Shown: positions 8,499 through 16,535, counted from the first letter of the stretch. The stretch is 64,000 nt of DNA from Rasiella rasia (GCF_011044175.1 NZ_CP049057.1:2123501-2187500); one strand, 5' to 3'. Notes: generated from the sequence alone by a model not told the origin. Numbers and translations: made by a program.

Positions 8499-9242
8499 TT
8501 AGTTTAAATCTTTTTCGATGGCTACTTGTAGTTTGTAATACGCTCGTTTTGAAGCGCGCTCTTCAGCCTTTTTCTTCGAAGTGGCACGAGCTTTTGCTAC
8601 TGTGGTATTGTCTAGTTGAAGTCGAACAGCAAAATGTTTTAACTCATCATTTCCTGTATCGTCATACACCACATACTTAAAAGTTTTTTTATGCTTTTGG
8701 CACCACTCAATGAACAAGCTCTTGTAACTAATTACCTTACCTTCAAGACGTTCAATATCTACGTAGGGCTTTATAACACGTTTATGAATAAACTTTTCGC
8801 AATATTTATATCCGCGATCTAGATAAATAGCACCCACTAAGGCTTCAAAGATATTACCATGAACGTTGCCTCCAAATTGTTTAGTAGGTATATTGGTTTT
8901 TAATAGTTTAATGAGATTTAGGTCGCGCCCCAATTCGTTTAAATGTTCTCTACTAACTACCTTAGAACGCATTTTTGTTAAGTACCCTTCGTCACCTCCT
9001 GGCACCTGAACATATAAATGTGAAGCAATTACAGAGCCCAACATAGCGTCTCCTAAAAATTCTAGGCGTTCGTAATTTTGAGGTTGTCCTTCGCTATTTT
9101 TTTCGTTGAGAGAACGATGGGTAAAAGCTTTTTCATATATAGAAATATCTTTAGGTTTAAACCCCAAGATTTTCTTTACCGCCAAAAAAAAATCCCCTTC
9201 TTGACCAGAACGGGAACTAAATATTTTCGGAACGATAGCCAT
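8499..9242 (-). CDS. rnc: Ribonuclease III
   Basis: The 247-aa protein has the RNase III signature ERLEFLGDAMLGSVIA (Glu61, Asp65), the second catalytic acid in HGNIFEALVGAIYLD (Glu133), and a C-terminal double-stranded RNA-binding domain (about 170-245: YKSLFIEWCQKHKK ... KKKAEERASKRAYYKL). It cleaves dsRNA in rRNA and mRNA processing. The N-terminus is about 20 residues longer than the E. coli form, as is common in Bacteroidota. It follows fabF after 9 bp. Confidence 0.96.
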   Translation of the reverse strand: MAIVPKIFSSRSGQEGDFFLAVKKILGFKPKDISIYEKAFTHRSLNEKNSEGQPQNYERLEFLGDAMLGSVIASHLYVQVPGGDEGYLTKMRSKVVSREHLNELGRDLNLIKLLKTNIPTKQFGGNVHGNIFEALVGAIYLDRGYKYCEKFIHKRVIKPYVDIERLEGKVISYKSLFIEWCQKHKKTFKYVVYDDTGNDELKHFAVRLQLDNTTVAKARATSKKKAEERASKRAYYKLQVAIEKDLN

Positions 9243-9251
9243 TTACGAAAA

Positions 9252-10505
9252 TTAAGCGTCTAATTTTTTAAAGAGAACGCAGGCATTATGACCTCCAAAA
9301 CCGAAAGTGTTACTCATAGCAACTTTTATCTCTCTAGATTCGGCTGCGTTTAAAGTTAGATTAAGAGATCCGTCAATATTCTCATCTACCGTAGTATGGT
9401 TTATAGTTGGAGGAACCAAACTGTTTTCCATAGCTAAAATAGACGCAATAGCTTCAATAGCACCAGCAGCACCTAATAAGTGCCCTGTCATGGACTTCGT
9501 AGAATTTATATTGATATTCTTGGCGTGATCACCAAATACTTTGGTAATGGCTTTAAGTTCTGCAACATCACCCAAAGGTGTAGACGTACCGTGCGTGTTA
9601 ATATGGTCTACCTGATTAGGACTCATTCCTGCATCACGTAAACAATTTAGCATCACGCGTTCTACCCCAATCCCGTCTGGATGTGGAGCAGTCATATGAT
9701 ACGCATCACTAGACATTCCACCACCTAAGACTTCGGCATAAATTTTTGCGCCACGCTTCTTAGCGTGCTCATATTCTTCCAGAATTAGTGCTCCAGCGCC
9801 TTCACCTAAGACAAATCCGTCGCGAGTAGCGTCAAAAGGTCTTGATGCAGTTTCGGGACTTTCATTTCTGGTAGAAAGTGCATGCATGGCATTAAAACCG
9901 CCCATACCTGCCATAGTTACTGCTGCTTCGCTTCCTCCCGTTACAATAACGTCACAATGACCTAAACGAATGTAGTTAAGGGCATCAATCATTGCATTTG
10001 CGGAAGAGGCACATGCAGAGACCGTGGTATAATTAGGCCCCATAAAACCATGCTTAATAGAAATATTACCTGGGGCAATATCTGCTATCATTTTTGGAAT
10101 AAAGAAGGGGTTGAAACGTGGTGTTCCATCCCCTTCTGCAAAATTTATTACTTCATTCTGAAAAGTTTCTAATCCACCTATTCCTGCACCCCATATTACT
10201 CCCACTCGAAATTTATCTACTTCGTCTAGGTTAATACCGGCGTCGGCAATGGCTTCGTCTGAAGAAACTAGCGCATATTGGGCAAAACGGTCCAATCTAC
10301 GGGCTTCTTTTCTATCAAAATGAGTTTCTGGATCGAAATTCTTTAGCTCACAAGCGAATTTAGTCTTGAACTTTTCAGTATCAAAATAGGTAATAGGCGC
10401 GCACCCGCTTTTGCCATTTTTCAGACCCTCCCAATATTCTGGGATGGTGTTTCCAATGGGCGTAAGGGCTCCTAGACCAGTAACTACAACTCGCTTCAAT
10501 TCCAT
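9252..10505 (-). CDS. fabF: Beta-ketoacyl-ACP synthase II
   Basis: The 417-aa condensing enzyme elongates acyl-ACP with malonyl-ACP. The active site is complete: Cys165 in TVSACASSANAM, a His in NTHGTSTPLGD, a His in KSMTGHLLGAAGAIEA, and the C-terminal GFGGHNACVLF loop. It follows acpP after 12 bp and precedes rnc, the usual fatty-acid elongation cluster of this phylum. Confidence 0.97.
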   Translation of the reverse strand: MELKRVVVTGLGALTPIGNTIPEYWEGLKNGKSGCAPITYFDTEKFKTKFACELKNFDPETHFDRKEARRLDRFAQYALVSSDEAIADAGINLDEVDKFRVGVIWGAGIGGLETFQNEVINFAEGDGTPRFNPFFIPKMIADIAPGNISIKHGFMGPNYTTVSACASSANAMIDALNYIRLGHCDVIVTGGSEAAVTMAGMGGFNAMHALSTRNESPETASRPFDATRDGFVLGEGAGALILEEYEHAKKRGAKIYAEVLGGGMSSDAYHMTAPHPDGIGVERVMLNCLRDAGMSPNQVDHINTHGTSTPLGDVAELKAITKVFGDHAKNININSTKSMTGHLLGAAGAIEAIASILAMENSLVPPTINHTTVDENIDGSLNLTLNAAESREIKVAMSNTFGFGGHNACVLFKKLDA

Positions 10506-10517
10506 ATAGGAGGTGTT

Positions 10518-10751
10518 TTATTTAGCTTCCTCGATGTATGAAACTGCCTGTCCAACCGTAGCAATGTTCTCTGCTTGATCGTCTGGAATCTGAATATCGA
10601 ATTCTTTCTCGAATTCCATAATTAGCTCAACGGTGTCAAGGCTGTCTGCCCCTAAGTCGTTAGTGAAGCTAGCTTCGTTTACAACTTCGTTTTCGTCAAC
10701 GCCTAATTTGTCTACGATGATTGCTTTTACTCTTGATGCAATGTCTGACAT
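10518..10751 (-). CDS. acpP: Acyl carrier protein
   Basis: The 77-aa acidic protein has the phosphopantetheine attachment site [10 protein letters not shown] (Ser37) and the ACP helix pattern ([17 protein letters not shown]). It carries growing acyl chains for FabF and other Fab enzymes. It is the promoter-proximal gene of the acpP-fabF-rnc-IPExxxVDY-pyk series. Confidence 0.97.
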   Translation of the reverse strand: MSDIASRVKAIIVDKLGVDENEVVNEASFTNDLGADSLDTVELIMEFEKEFDIQIPDDQAENIATVGQAVSYIEEAK

Positions 10752-10791
10752 AATGTTTTGTTTTAAAATTTAATTAAGTGGCAAAAATAAA

Positions 10792-10799
10792 ATATTTTA
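10792..10799 (-). promoter_or_regulatory. -7 box (TATTTTTG) upstream of acpP
   Basis: On the minus strand TATTTTTG matches TAnnTTTG and lies 40 nt before the acpP ATG. No convincing -33 TTG was found at the usual distance. Confidence 0.4.
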
Positions 10800-10875
10800 A
10801 TTGAAATCGCTATTTCTATCACAAAATGTGAATCCCAATTTAGCATTTTTTAGGCGAAGTAAAACCCGATTGCCG

Positions 10876-10883
10876 TACTTTTG
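10876..10883 (+). promoter_or_regulatory. -7 box (TACTTTTG) upstream of purN
   Basis: TACTTTTG matches TAnnTTTG, 45 nt before the purN ATG at 10929. It is divergent from the acpP box 77 bp away. Confidence 0.4.
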
Positions 10884-10928
10884 TTATTTATTTATTGATT
10901 TACTTCTGTGAAAACCAAAGAAACCAAG

Positions 10929-11498
10929 ATGAAGAAGAGGATTGTTATTTTTGCTTCAGGCAGTGGTACCAACGCCCAAAATATTATTCAATACTTTCAG
11001 CAATCTAAAGTTGCCGAGGTTGTTCATGTCCTCACTAACAAGAAGGATGCCAAAGTGTTAGCTCGCGCTGAAGCCCACAATACAAAGGCTTCAAGTTTCA
11101 CCAGAGCCCAGCTCATTTCCGAAGAAGGCGTGCTACAAACCCTTAAGAAAAGCAAGCCAGATATTATTGTTCTTGCTGGTTTTCTGCTGAAATTTCCTGA
11201 AATTATTCTGCAATCGTTTCCCAACAAAGTAATTAATATTCACCCTGCATTACTTCCAAAATATGGGGGAAAAGGTATGTACGGACATCATGTTCATGAG
11301 GCTGTAGTGGCAAATAATGAAACAGAAACAGGCATTACTATACATTTTGTGAATGAAAATTATGATGAAGGGGCGATAATTCTTCAGAAAAAAACAACAA
11401 TTTTACCCGAAGATACTGCCGAAGATGTAGCTAAAAACGTACAAAAATTAGAATATGAATGGCTTCCAAAAGTTATTGAAACCCTATTAAAAGAATAA
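10929..11498 (+). CDS. purN: Phosphoribosylglycinamide formyltransferase (GART)
   Basis: The enzyme transfers a formyl group from 10-formyl-THF to GAR in purine synthesis. Features are the N-terminal FASGSGTNAQNII, catalytic INIHPALLPKYGGKGMYG (Asn and His), and TGITIHFVNENYDEGAII with the catalytic Asp. The ATG at 10929 gives the normal length of 189 aa; an in-frame GTG at 10908 would add seven polar residues and is less likely. RNase HI follows after 2 bp. Confidence 0.95.
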   Translation: MKKRIVIFASGSGTNAQNIIQYFQQSKVAEVVHVLTNKKDAKVLARAEAHNTKASSFTRAQLISEEGVLQTLKKSKPDIIVLAGFLLKFPEIILQSFPNKVINIHPALLPKYGGKGMYGHHVHEAVVANNETETGITIHFVNENYDEGAIILQKKTTILPEDTAEDVAKNVQKLEYEWLPKVIETLLKE

Positions 11499-11500
11499 AT

Positions 11501-12139
11501 TTGGCAAAAAAGAAAGAAAAATTCTATGTAGTGTGGTATGGCAATCCAGCCGGTATTTTTGGTAGCTGGAAAGAATGCCAATTATCTATTAAAGGTGTAA
11601 GCGGGGCTCAGTACAAATCATTTCCCACGTTTGCAGAAGCAAAAATAGCTTACAATAAAGAATATGCAGATTATAAAGGGAAAAGCACTAAAAAGAAAAC
11701 CCTCACCAAAGAAGAGCTTGCCAAGATTGGCGAACCCAACCTATATAGTATTGCTGTAGATGCTGCTTCGAGTGGCAACCCTGGTAAAATGGAATATCGC
11801 GGGGTAGATACGCAAACAACAAAACAATTGTTTCATCAAGGACCCTTTCAGCAAGGCACAAATAACGTAGGAGAGTTTTTGGCATTGGTGCATGGAATTG
11901 CGTACTTAAAACAGCAAAAAAGCGACCGCATTATTTACAGCGATTCTCGCATCGCAATGGGCTGGGTGAAGAAAAAAAAGTGCAATACTAAACTCAAAAA
12001 AACAGCCAGAAACGCCAAAGTTTTTGAGTTAGTGGCTCGTGCAGAACATTGGTTAAAAACAAACACCTACACAACAACTGTTGTTAAGTGGGAAACCAAA
12101 GCATGGGGTGAAATTCCTGCCGATTTTGGACGAAAATAG
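11501..12139 (+). CDS. rnhA: Ribonuclease HI with N-terminal viroplasmin (hybrid-binding) domain
   Basis: Residues about 8-52 form the viroplasmin/RNase H1 N-terminal domain (FYVVWYGNPAGIFGSWKEC ... AEAKIAYNKEY), which binds RNA-DNA hybrids. Residues about 80-212 form the RNase H catalytic domain with Asp in YSIAVDAASSGNPG, Glu in NNVGEFLALVHG, Asp in IIYSDSRIAMGW and a final ADFG in place of the usual last acid region. The start is a TTG at 11501, 2 bp after the purN stop; no in-frame ATG precedes the conserved region. It removes RNA from RNA-DNA hybrids. Confidence 0.9.
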   Translation: MAKKKEKFYVVWYGNPAGIFGSWKECQLSIKGVSGAQYKSFPTFAEAKIAYNKEYADYKGKSTKKKTLTKEELAKIGEPNLYSIAVDAASSGNPGKMEYRGVDTQTTKQLFHQGPFQQGTNNVGEFLALVHGIAYLKQQKSDRIIYSDSRIAMGWVKKKKCNTKLKKTARNAKVFELVARAEHWLKTNTYTTTVVKWETKAWGEIPADFGRK

Positions 12140-12198
12140 GCGCTCCTTTCTAATTTCATAGAATGAATAATCGGTTCTAATTCTTCTAACTAAAATCG

Positions 12199-12206
12199 TA
12201 TATTTG
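12199..12206 (+). promoter_or_regulatory. -7 box (TATATTTG) upstream of the PfkB kinase gene
   Basis: TATATTTG followed by CACC is a strong match to the Bacteroidota -7 element, 47 nt upstream of the ATG at 12254. Confidence 0.5.
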
Positions 12207-12253
12207 CACCTTCAATTTGAAACAAAAAGTACCCGACTCCTCGGGCATTAAAA

Positions 12254-13177
12254 ATGAGCAAACTTGTAATTGTTGGTACCGTTGCTTTTGACGCTATTGA
12301 AACTCCATTCGGAAAAACAGATAAGATTTTAGGCGGTGCAGCTACCTATATTGGGTTAGCAGCTTCGCAATTTAATACAGATGGCGCTATTGTGTCGGTA
12401 GTGGGAGGCGATTTTCCGCAGGAAGATATTACCATGCTTCAAAACAAAGGCATGAACGTAGAAGGTCTTGAAATTGTTGAAAATGGTAAAACCTTCTTTT
12501 GGAGCGGCCGTTACCACAATGATATGAATAGCCGTGATACGCTAGCCACAGAACTTAATGTGTTAGAGACATTCTCTCCAGTGGTGCCTAATAATTATAG
12601 AGATGCCGAGGTAGTTATGCTCGGCAACTTGCATCCAATGGTACAGATGAGCGTTATTGAGCAGATGAATGACCCAAAAATGGTTGTTCTAGACACCATG
12701 AACTTTTGGATGGACATTGCTTTAGATGACCTTAAAAAGGTAATCGCAAAAGTGGATGTTATTACTATTAACGACGAAGAAGCAAGACAACTTTCTGGAG
12801 AATACTCTTTGGTAAATGCTGCCAAGAAAATCTTTACAATGGGTCCTAAATATGTGGTTATTAAAAAAGGAGAGCACGGAGCGCTAATTTTCCATAAAAA
12901 TGAAATGTTCTTTGCCCCTGCACTACCACTGGCTGAAGTTTTTGATCCTACCGGAGCAGGCGACACTTTTGCAGGCGGGTTTACGGGTTATCTTGCAAAA
13001 ACAGGTGACTATAGTTTCGACAATATGAAACGTGCCATTATTCATGGCTCTTGTTTAGCCTCATTTTGTGTAGAAAAATTTGGCACAGAACGCATGGAAA
13101 ACCTAAATAGAGAAGAAGTAAATAAGCGCTTGCATCAATTCAAGAGCTTGACACAATACGACATACAATTATCATAA
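12254..13177 (+). CDS. PfkB-family carbohydrate/nucleoside kinase
   Basis: The 307-aa ribokinase-like enzyme shows the N-terminal LGGAATYIGLAAS glycine region and the C-terminal signature DPTGAGDTFAGGF, with the catalytic Asp and anion hole. The phosphate acceptor is not predictable; relatives are annotated as sugar or nucleoside kinases. A terminator follows, then a PurF-type enzyme in the same direction, a pairing that suggests a purine or ribose-phosphate role, though this is only inferred from position. Confidence 0.85.
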   Translation: MSKLVIVGTVAFDAIETPFGKTDKILGGAATYIGLAASQFNTDGAIVSVVGGDFPQEDITMLQNKGMNVEGLEIVENGKTFFWSGRYHNDMNSRDTLATELNVLETFSPVVPNNYRDAEVVMLGNLHPMVQMSVIEQMNDPKMVVLDTMNFWMDIALDDLKKVIAKVDVITINDEEARQLSGEYSLVNAAKKIFTMGPKYVVIKKGEHGALIFHKNEMFFAPALPLAEVFDPTGAGDTFAGGFTGYLAKTGDYSFDNMKRAIIHGSCLASFCVEKFGTERMENLNREEVNKRLHQFKSLTQYDIQLS

Positions 13178-13182
13178 ACACG

Positions 13183-13207
13183 CGCCCTGAATTTTCGGGG
13201 CGTTTTT
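13183..13207 (+). terminator. Intrinsic terminator after the PfkB kinase gene
   Basis: An 8-bp stem CGCCCTGA/TCGGGGCG with one T-G wobble is followed by TTTTT. It ends 13 bp before the next ATG, so it may also act as a leader attenuator for that gene. Confidence 0.8.
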
Positions 13208-13220
13208 GATTGCAAATAAA

Positions 13221-15119
13221 ATGAGTGACGCACTAAAACACGAATGTGGCATTGCCTTGGTAAGACTTCTAAAACCATTAGAATATTACAAAGAAAAATA
13301 TGGAACTGCTTTCTACGGGGTCAATAAAATGTACCTAATGATGGAAAAACAGCACAACCGCGGACAAGACGGTGCTGGATTTGCCAGTATAAAGCTGGAT
13401 GTAAAGCCCGGAGATCGATATATAAGTCGTATTCGCTCTAACCAAGCACAGCCCATTCAGGATATATTCGGACAAATAAACCAACGCATCAATGATGAGT
13501 TTAAACTTGCTCCGAGTTTAAAAGACGATGTGGCTGCCCAAAAAAGACAAATACCTTATATAGGTGAGCTCTTATTAGGGCATGTACGTTATGGAACCTT
13601 TGGAGGTAATAGTGTAGAAACTGTTCACCCTTTCTTGCGTACCAACAATTGGATGCACAGAAACCTCATTATTGCAGGTAATTTTAACATGACTAATACT
13701 ACCGAGTTGTTTGATAACCTCATCCAATTGGGTATGCATCCTAAGGAAAAAGCCGATACCATAACAGTAATGGAGAAAATTGGTCACTTTTTAGACGATG
13801 CGGTTCGAAAACTCTATAAGAAATCTAAAGCCCAAGGACTAAGTAAAATTGAAGCGTCCCCATACATAGCCGAGAATTTAAATCTTGCCAAAATACTGCG
13901 CAAATCTGCTAAAAACTGGGATGGTGGCTATGCAATGGCTGGACTGCTAGGTCATGGTGATGCGTTTGTGCTAAGAGATCCAGCAGGTATTAGACCTGCC
14001 TATTACTACCAAGATGATGAAGTAATTGTAGTTGCTAGTGAACGACCCGTAATTCAGACCGTTTTTAATGTGCCTTTTGAAAGTGTACAAGAAATTGAGC
14101 CTGGGCATGCACTGCTGATGAAGAAAAATGGTTCTGTGTCTATGCAAGAAATTTTAGAGCCTTTAGAACGTAAATCGTGCTCTTTTGAACGTATTTACTT
14201 TTCTCGAGGAAGCGATGCCGAAATCTACCAAGAACGTAAAGAGTTAGGTAGATTAATAATGCCAAAGGTCTTAGAAAATATAAATTACGATACCGAAAAC
14301 ACCGTCTTTTCATTTATACCCAATACTGCTGAAACTTCTTTCTACGGAATGCTAGACGCTGCTCAAAACGAGTTGAACAAGCAAAAGAACGAGGCTATTC
14401 TTAAAGAAGCTGAAAATCTAACCGAAGCACGATTGCTAGAAATTCAATCGCATAAAATTAGGACTGAAAAAATAGCCATTAAAGATGTTAAGCTTCGTAC
14501 GTTTATAACAGATGACAGTAGTCGCGACGATCTTGTGGCTCATGTTTATGATGTTACCTACGGAGTGGTGAAGCCAAATGACAATCTTGTAATTATTGAT
14601 GATAGTATTGTTCGAGGCACAACCCTTAAGAAAAGTATATTAAAAATGCTAGATCGCCTGAAACCAAAACAAATTATTGTGGTTTCTTCTGCACCACAGA
14701 TTCGCTATCCCGATTGTTATGGAATAGATATGGCGCGCTTAGAGCATTTAGTAGCCTTTAATGCAGCATTAGAATTACACAAAGAAAGAGGTACTGCATC
14801 TATCATTGAAGAAATTTATAAAAAGTGCAAACAACAGCTCGAACTTCAGGATGCCGATGTAATAAACCACGTAAAAGATTTATATGCTCCATTTACCGAC
14901 CAAGAAATTTCAGATAAAATAGCAGAAATTATTAGTGAGGAAACAATAGACGCCAAAGTAAAATTAATCTTTCAATCTGTAGATGATTTGCATAAAGCCT
15001 GTCCTAAAAACCTTGGAGATTGGTATTTTACAGGCAATTACCCAACGGTTGGTGGAAATCGGGTAGTGAATAGAGCCTATATCAATTTTTATGAAGGCAA
15101 CCCAGAAAGGGCGTATTAA
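13221..15119 (+). CDS. purF: Amidophosphoribosyltransferase, long Bacteroidota form
   Basis: The enzyme uses glutamine and PRPP to make phosphoribosylamine. From the ATG at 13221 the nucleophile is Cys9 (HECGIAL), implying removal of an 8-residue propeptide, as in the B. subtilis type. The Ntn glutaminase domain covers about 9-300 (LGHVRYGTFG, AGNFNMTN). The PRPP loop is VIIDDSIVRGTT. At 632 aa it is about 130-150 residues longer than a standard PurF, with an unusual Lys/Glu-rich insert (about 365-425) between the domains and a long C-terminus. It may be a divergent paralogue with a related role. Confidence 0.8.
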   Translation: MSDALKHECGIALVRLLKPLEYYKEKYGTAFYGVNKMYLMMEKQHNRGQDGAGFASIKLDVKPGDRYISRIRSNQAQPIQDIFGQINQRINDEFKLAPSLKDDVAAQKRQIPYIGELLLGHVRYGTFGGNSVETVHPFLRTNNWMHRNLIIAGNFNMTNTTELFDNLIQLGMHPKEKADTITVMEKIGHFLDDAVRKLYKKSKAQGLSKIEASPYIAENLNLAKILRKSAKNWDGGYAMAGLLGHGDAFVLRDPAGIRPAYYYQDDEVIVVASERPVIQTVFNVPFESVQEIEPGHALLMKKNGSVSMQEILEPLERKSCSFERIYFSRGSDAEIYQERKELGRLIMPKVLENINYDTENTVFSFIPNTAETSFYGMLDAAQNELNKQKNEAILKEAENLTEARLLEIQSHKIRTEKIAIKDVKLRTFITDDSSRDDLVAHVYDVTYGVVKPNDNLVIIDDSIVRGTTLKKSILKMLDRLKPKQIIVVSSAPQIRYPDCYGIDMARLEHLVAFNAALELHKERGTASIIEEIYKKCKQQLELQDADVINHVKDLYAPFTDQEISDKIAEIISEETIDAKVKLIFQSVDDLHKACPKNLGDWYFTGNYPTVGGNRVVNRAYINFYEGNPERAY

Positions 15120-15143
15120 ATGTTAAAATTTTTATTTTGTCGC

Positions 15144-15223
15144 GCACTTAAACGAATAAAAGAACACTTAGTCTAAAAGTAGGAAAACACTTATAGCTCA
15201 TTTCAAAATATAATCTATATTTG
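15144..15223 (+). promoter_or_regulatory. Promoter region of small RNA unit 1
   Basis: A 37-nt element at 15144-15180, shared at 31 of 37 positions with 15739-15775, is followed 35 nt later by a -7 box TATATTTG at 15216-15223. No TTG sits at the usual -33 distance, so the upstream element may bind an activator. Confidence 0.55.
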
Positions 15224-15228
15224 ACTCA

Positions 15229-15302
15229 TACCATAGCATAAGTAGGTTAAGTTCATGGTAGATTTGGGGCAAAAAAGGTGAACTCTTGTTTACCTTTTTT
15301 TT
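15229..15302 (+). ncRNA. Predicted 74-nt small RNA, copy 1
   Basis: The predicted transcript starts about 6 nt after the -7 box at 15216-15223 and ends at an intrinsic terminator. Its first hairpin pairs TACCAT (15229-15234) with ATGGTA (15255-15260) around a 20-nt loop. Positions 15227-15276 are identical over 50 nt to copy 2 at 15812-15861. The terminator is GGTGAAC-TCTT-GTTTACC (15277-15294), flanked by A6 and T8. A short ATG frame inside it ends after 8 codons and is not kept in copy 2, so a non-coding role is favoured. No known family was recognised; Rfam Flavo-1 should be compared. Confidence 0.65.
15277..15302 (+). terminator. Terminator of small RNA copy 1
   Basis: A 7-bp stem GGTGAAC/GTTTACC (one G-T pair) with a TCTT loop is flanked by A6 and T8, which extend the pairing to 13 bp. 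Confidence 0.85.
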
Positions 15303-15598
15303 ATACCCAAAATCTAACGGGGTGGCGAGTAATACCAAGCGATAGCGTGTATTACGAAGGCGATTCTTAATACCCAAAAACTCTTGTTTACCTTTTTTTT
15401 ATACCCAAAATCTAACGGGGTGGCGAGTAATACAAAGCGATAGCGTGTATTACGAAGGCGATTCTTAATACCCAAAAACTTTTGTTTACCTTTTTTTTAT
15501 ACCCAAAATCTAACGGGGTGGAGAGTAATACCAAGCGATAGTATGTATTACGAAGGCGATTCTCAATACCAAAAAACTTTTGTTTGCCATTTTTTACC
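15281..15598. repeat. 98-bp tandem repeat: three full units and a partial fourth
   Basis: Units start at 15281, 15379 and 15477, with a partial unit at 15575; the period is exactly 98 bp each time. Each begins with the right arm of the small-RNA terminator (AACTCTTGTTTACC and a T run) and then holds a 7-bp inverted repeat GTAATAC/GTATTAC around a 13-nt loop. Differences between units fall mainly in the loop (for example 15434, and the GCG to GTA change near 15540), leaving the stem intact. 98 is not a multiple of 3 and no reading frame is conserved. Confidence 0.9.
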
Positions 15599-15738
15599 AA
15601 CTGAATCTAGGAAGCGCTTTTTTTGGTACTATTAGAAATTAGCTTTAGAAGGTAACGTTTATCGCTACATTCAACCTTTTAGATACAACCTTATAGGTAT
15701 GTATTACCATAGTTCTTTGCGGAAATCGTCAATAATCA
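15599..15738. other. AT-rich spacer between the tandem repeat and small RNA unit 2
   Basis: No open reading frame, hairpin with a T run, or match to neighbouring elements was found here. Confidence 0.5.
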
Positions 15739-15808
15739 GCACTTTAACGAATAAAAAGACGTTTGGTCTAAAAGTTAACATTGTTAAACTTAGAATAATA
15801 TATATTTG
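15739..15808 (+). promoter_or_regulatory. Promoter region of small RNA unit 2
   Basis: The 37-nt upstream element at 15739-15775 is followed by TTG at 15781-15783, a 17-bp spacer and TATATTTG at 15801-15808, a full match to the Bacteroidota promoter. The gap from the upstream element to the -7 box is 10 bp, one helical turn, shorter than in unit 1. Confidence 0.65.
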
Positions 15809-15813
15809 ATTCA

Positions 15814-15887
15814 TACCATAGCATAAGTAGGTTAAGTTCATGGTAGATTTGGGGCAAAAAAAGGCGAACTACTGTTCGTCTTTTTTT
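15814..15887 (+). ncRNA. Predicted 74-nt small RNA, copy 2
   Basis: It has the same predicted length as copy 1 and shares the 50-nt identical block (15812-15861). The hairpin TACCAT/ATGGTA is at 15814-15819 and 15840-15845. The terminator stem GGCGAAC-TACT-GTTCGTC differs from copy 1 at several positions, yet every change keeps pairing (T-A to C-G, and moved G-T wobbles). That pattern supports selection on RNA structure. Confidence 0.68.
15863..15887 (+). terminator. Terminator of small RNA copy 2
   Basis: A 7-bp stem GGCGAAC/GTTCGTC with a TACT loop is preceded by A7 and followed by T7. Confidence 0.85.
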
Positions 15888-16016
15888 ATGCATTAAATCT
15901 AAAGATGTGCCAAATAGTATGTAGTGACAACGATTGTTATGAAAGTGCTTCGCTATCTTCTAGTACTACAATATGTCTACTTTAAATGCTATCTCTAATT
16001 GGCAATAATTACTAAA

Positions 16017-16535
16017 ATGAAACCTCTAATTGATACAGAAAGATTACTGTTAAGAGAAATTACGCTTCAGGACACAGATGTAATGTTTCAATTACATTCT
16101 AATCCTGACGTACAAAAGTATACTGGAGAGCCCCCTATAGACTCTATAGAAGAAATGGAACAGGCAATTCAGACAAGGATTAACGATTATAAAAAGTATG
16201 GTTACGGCAGGTGGGCCACTTTTCTAAAAGATGGAATGCATTTTATTGGGTGGGCTGGTTTAGCATACCTACCCGAATTTGATAAAATTGATCTTGGCTA
16301 TAGATTTTTACCTAAATATTGGGGGAAGGGTTATGCAACAGAAGCATCTCATGCAATTCTGGCGTACGGATTTAACAATCTCCTATTAAAACAGATAATC
16401 GCAATTGCTTTGAAAGAGAATAAAGCATCGATACGAGTGATGGAAAAAGTTGGGATGAAATTTGACAAATTCGCTCCCTACGAAGAGGGAGGCGAAGATG
16501 TTGTTTGGTACCAGCTCCAAAAGAATAATTTATAA
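16017..16535 (+). CDS. GNAT family N-acetyltransferase (RimJ/RimL type)
   Basis: From the ATG at 16017 the product is 172 aa; an upstream in-frame TTG at 15999 would add six residues and is less likely. It begins LIDTERLLLREITLQD, the usual start of RimJ/RimL-like acetyltransferases. The acetyl-CoA site is at DLGYRFLPKYWGKGYATEAS (R/Q-x-x-G-x-G/A form), followed by IAIALKENKASIRVMEKVGM. It probably acetylates an amino group of a small molecule or protein N-terminus. It is a single gene after the small-RNA region. Confidence 0.88.
   Translation: MKPLIDTERLLLREITLQDTDVMFQLHSNPDVQKYTGEPPIDSIEEMEQAIQTRINDYKKYGYGRWATFLKDGMHFIGWAGLAYLPEFDKIDLGYRFLPKYWGKGYATEASHAILAYGFNNLLLKQIIAIALKENKASIRVMEKVGMKFDKFAPYEEGGEDVVWYQLQKNNL

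Noticed and set aside
15255-15281. Short peptide frame within small RNA copy 1
   Set aside because: It ends after 8 codons in copy 1 but reads on through the terminator in copy 2, so the coding reading is not conserved while the hairpins are.
15281-15598. Possible CRISPR array
   Set aside because: The units are 98 bp, directly adjacent, with no unique spacers and no cas genes nearby.
15412-15600. A 62-codon frame on the minus strand
   Set aside because: It runs through the 98-bp tandem repeat; the period is not a multiple of 3, no protein-like composition is kept, and the RNA features explain the sequence.
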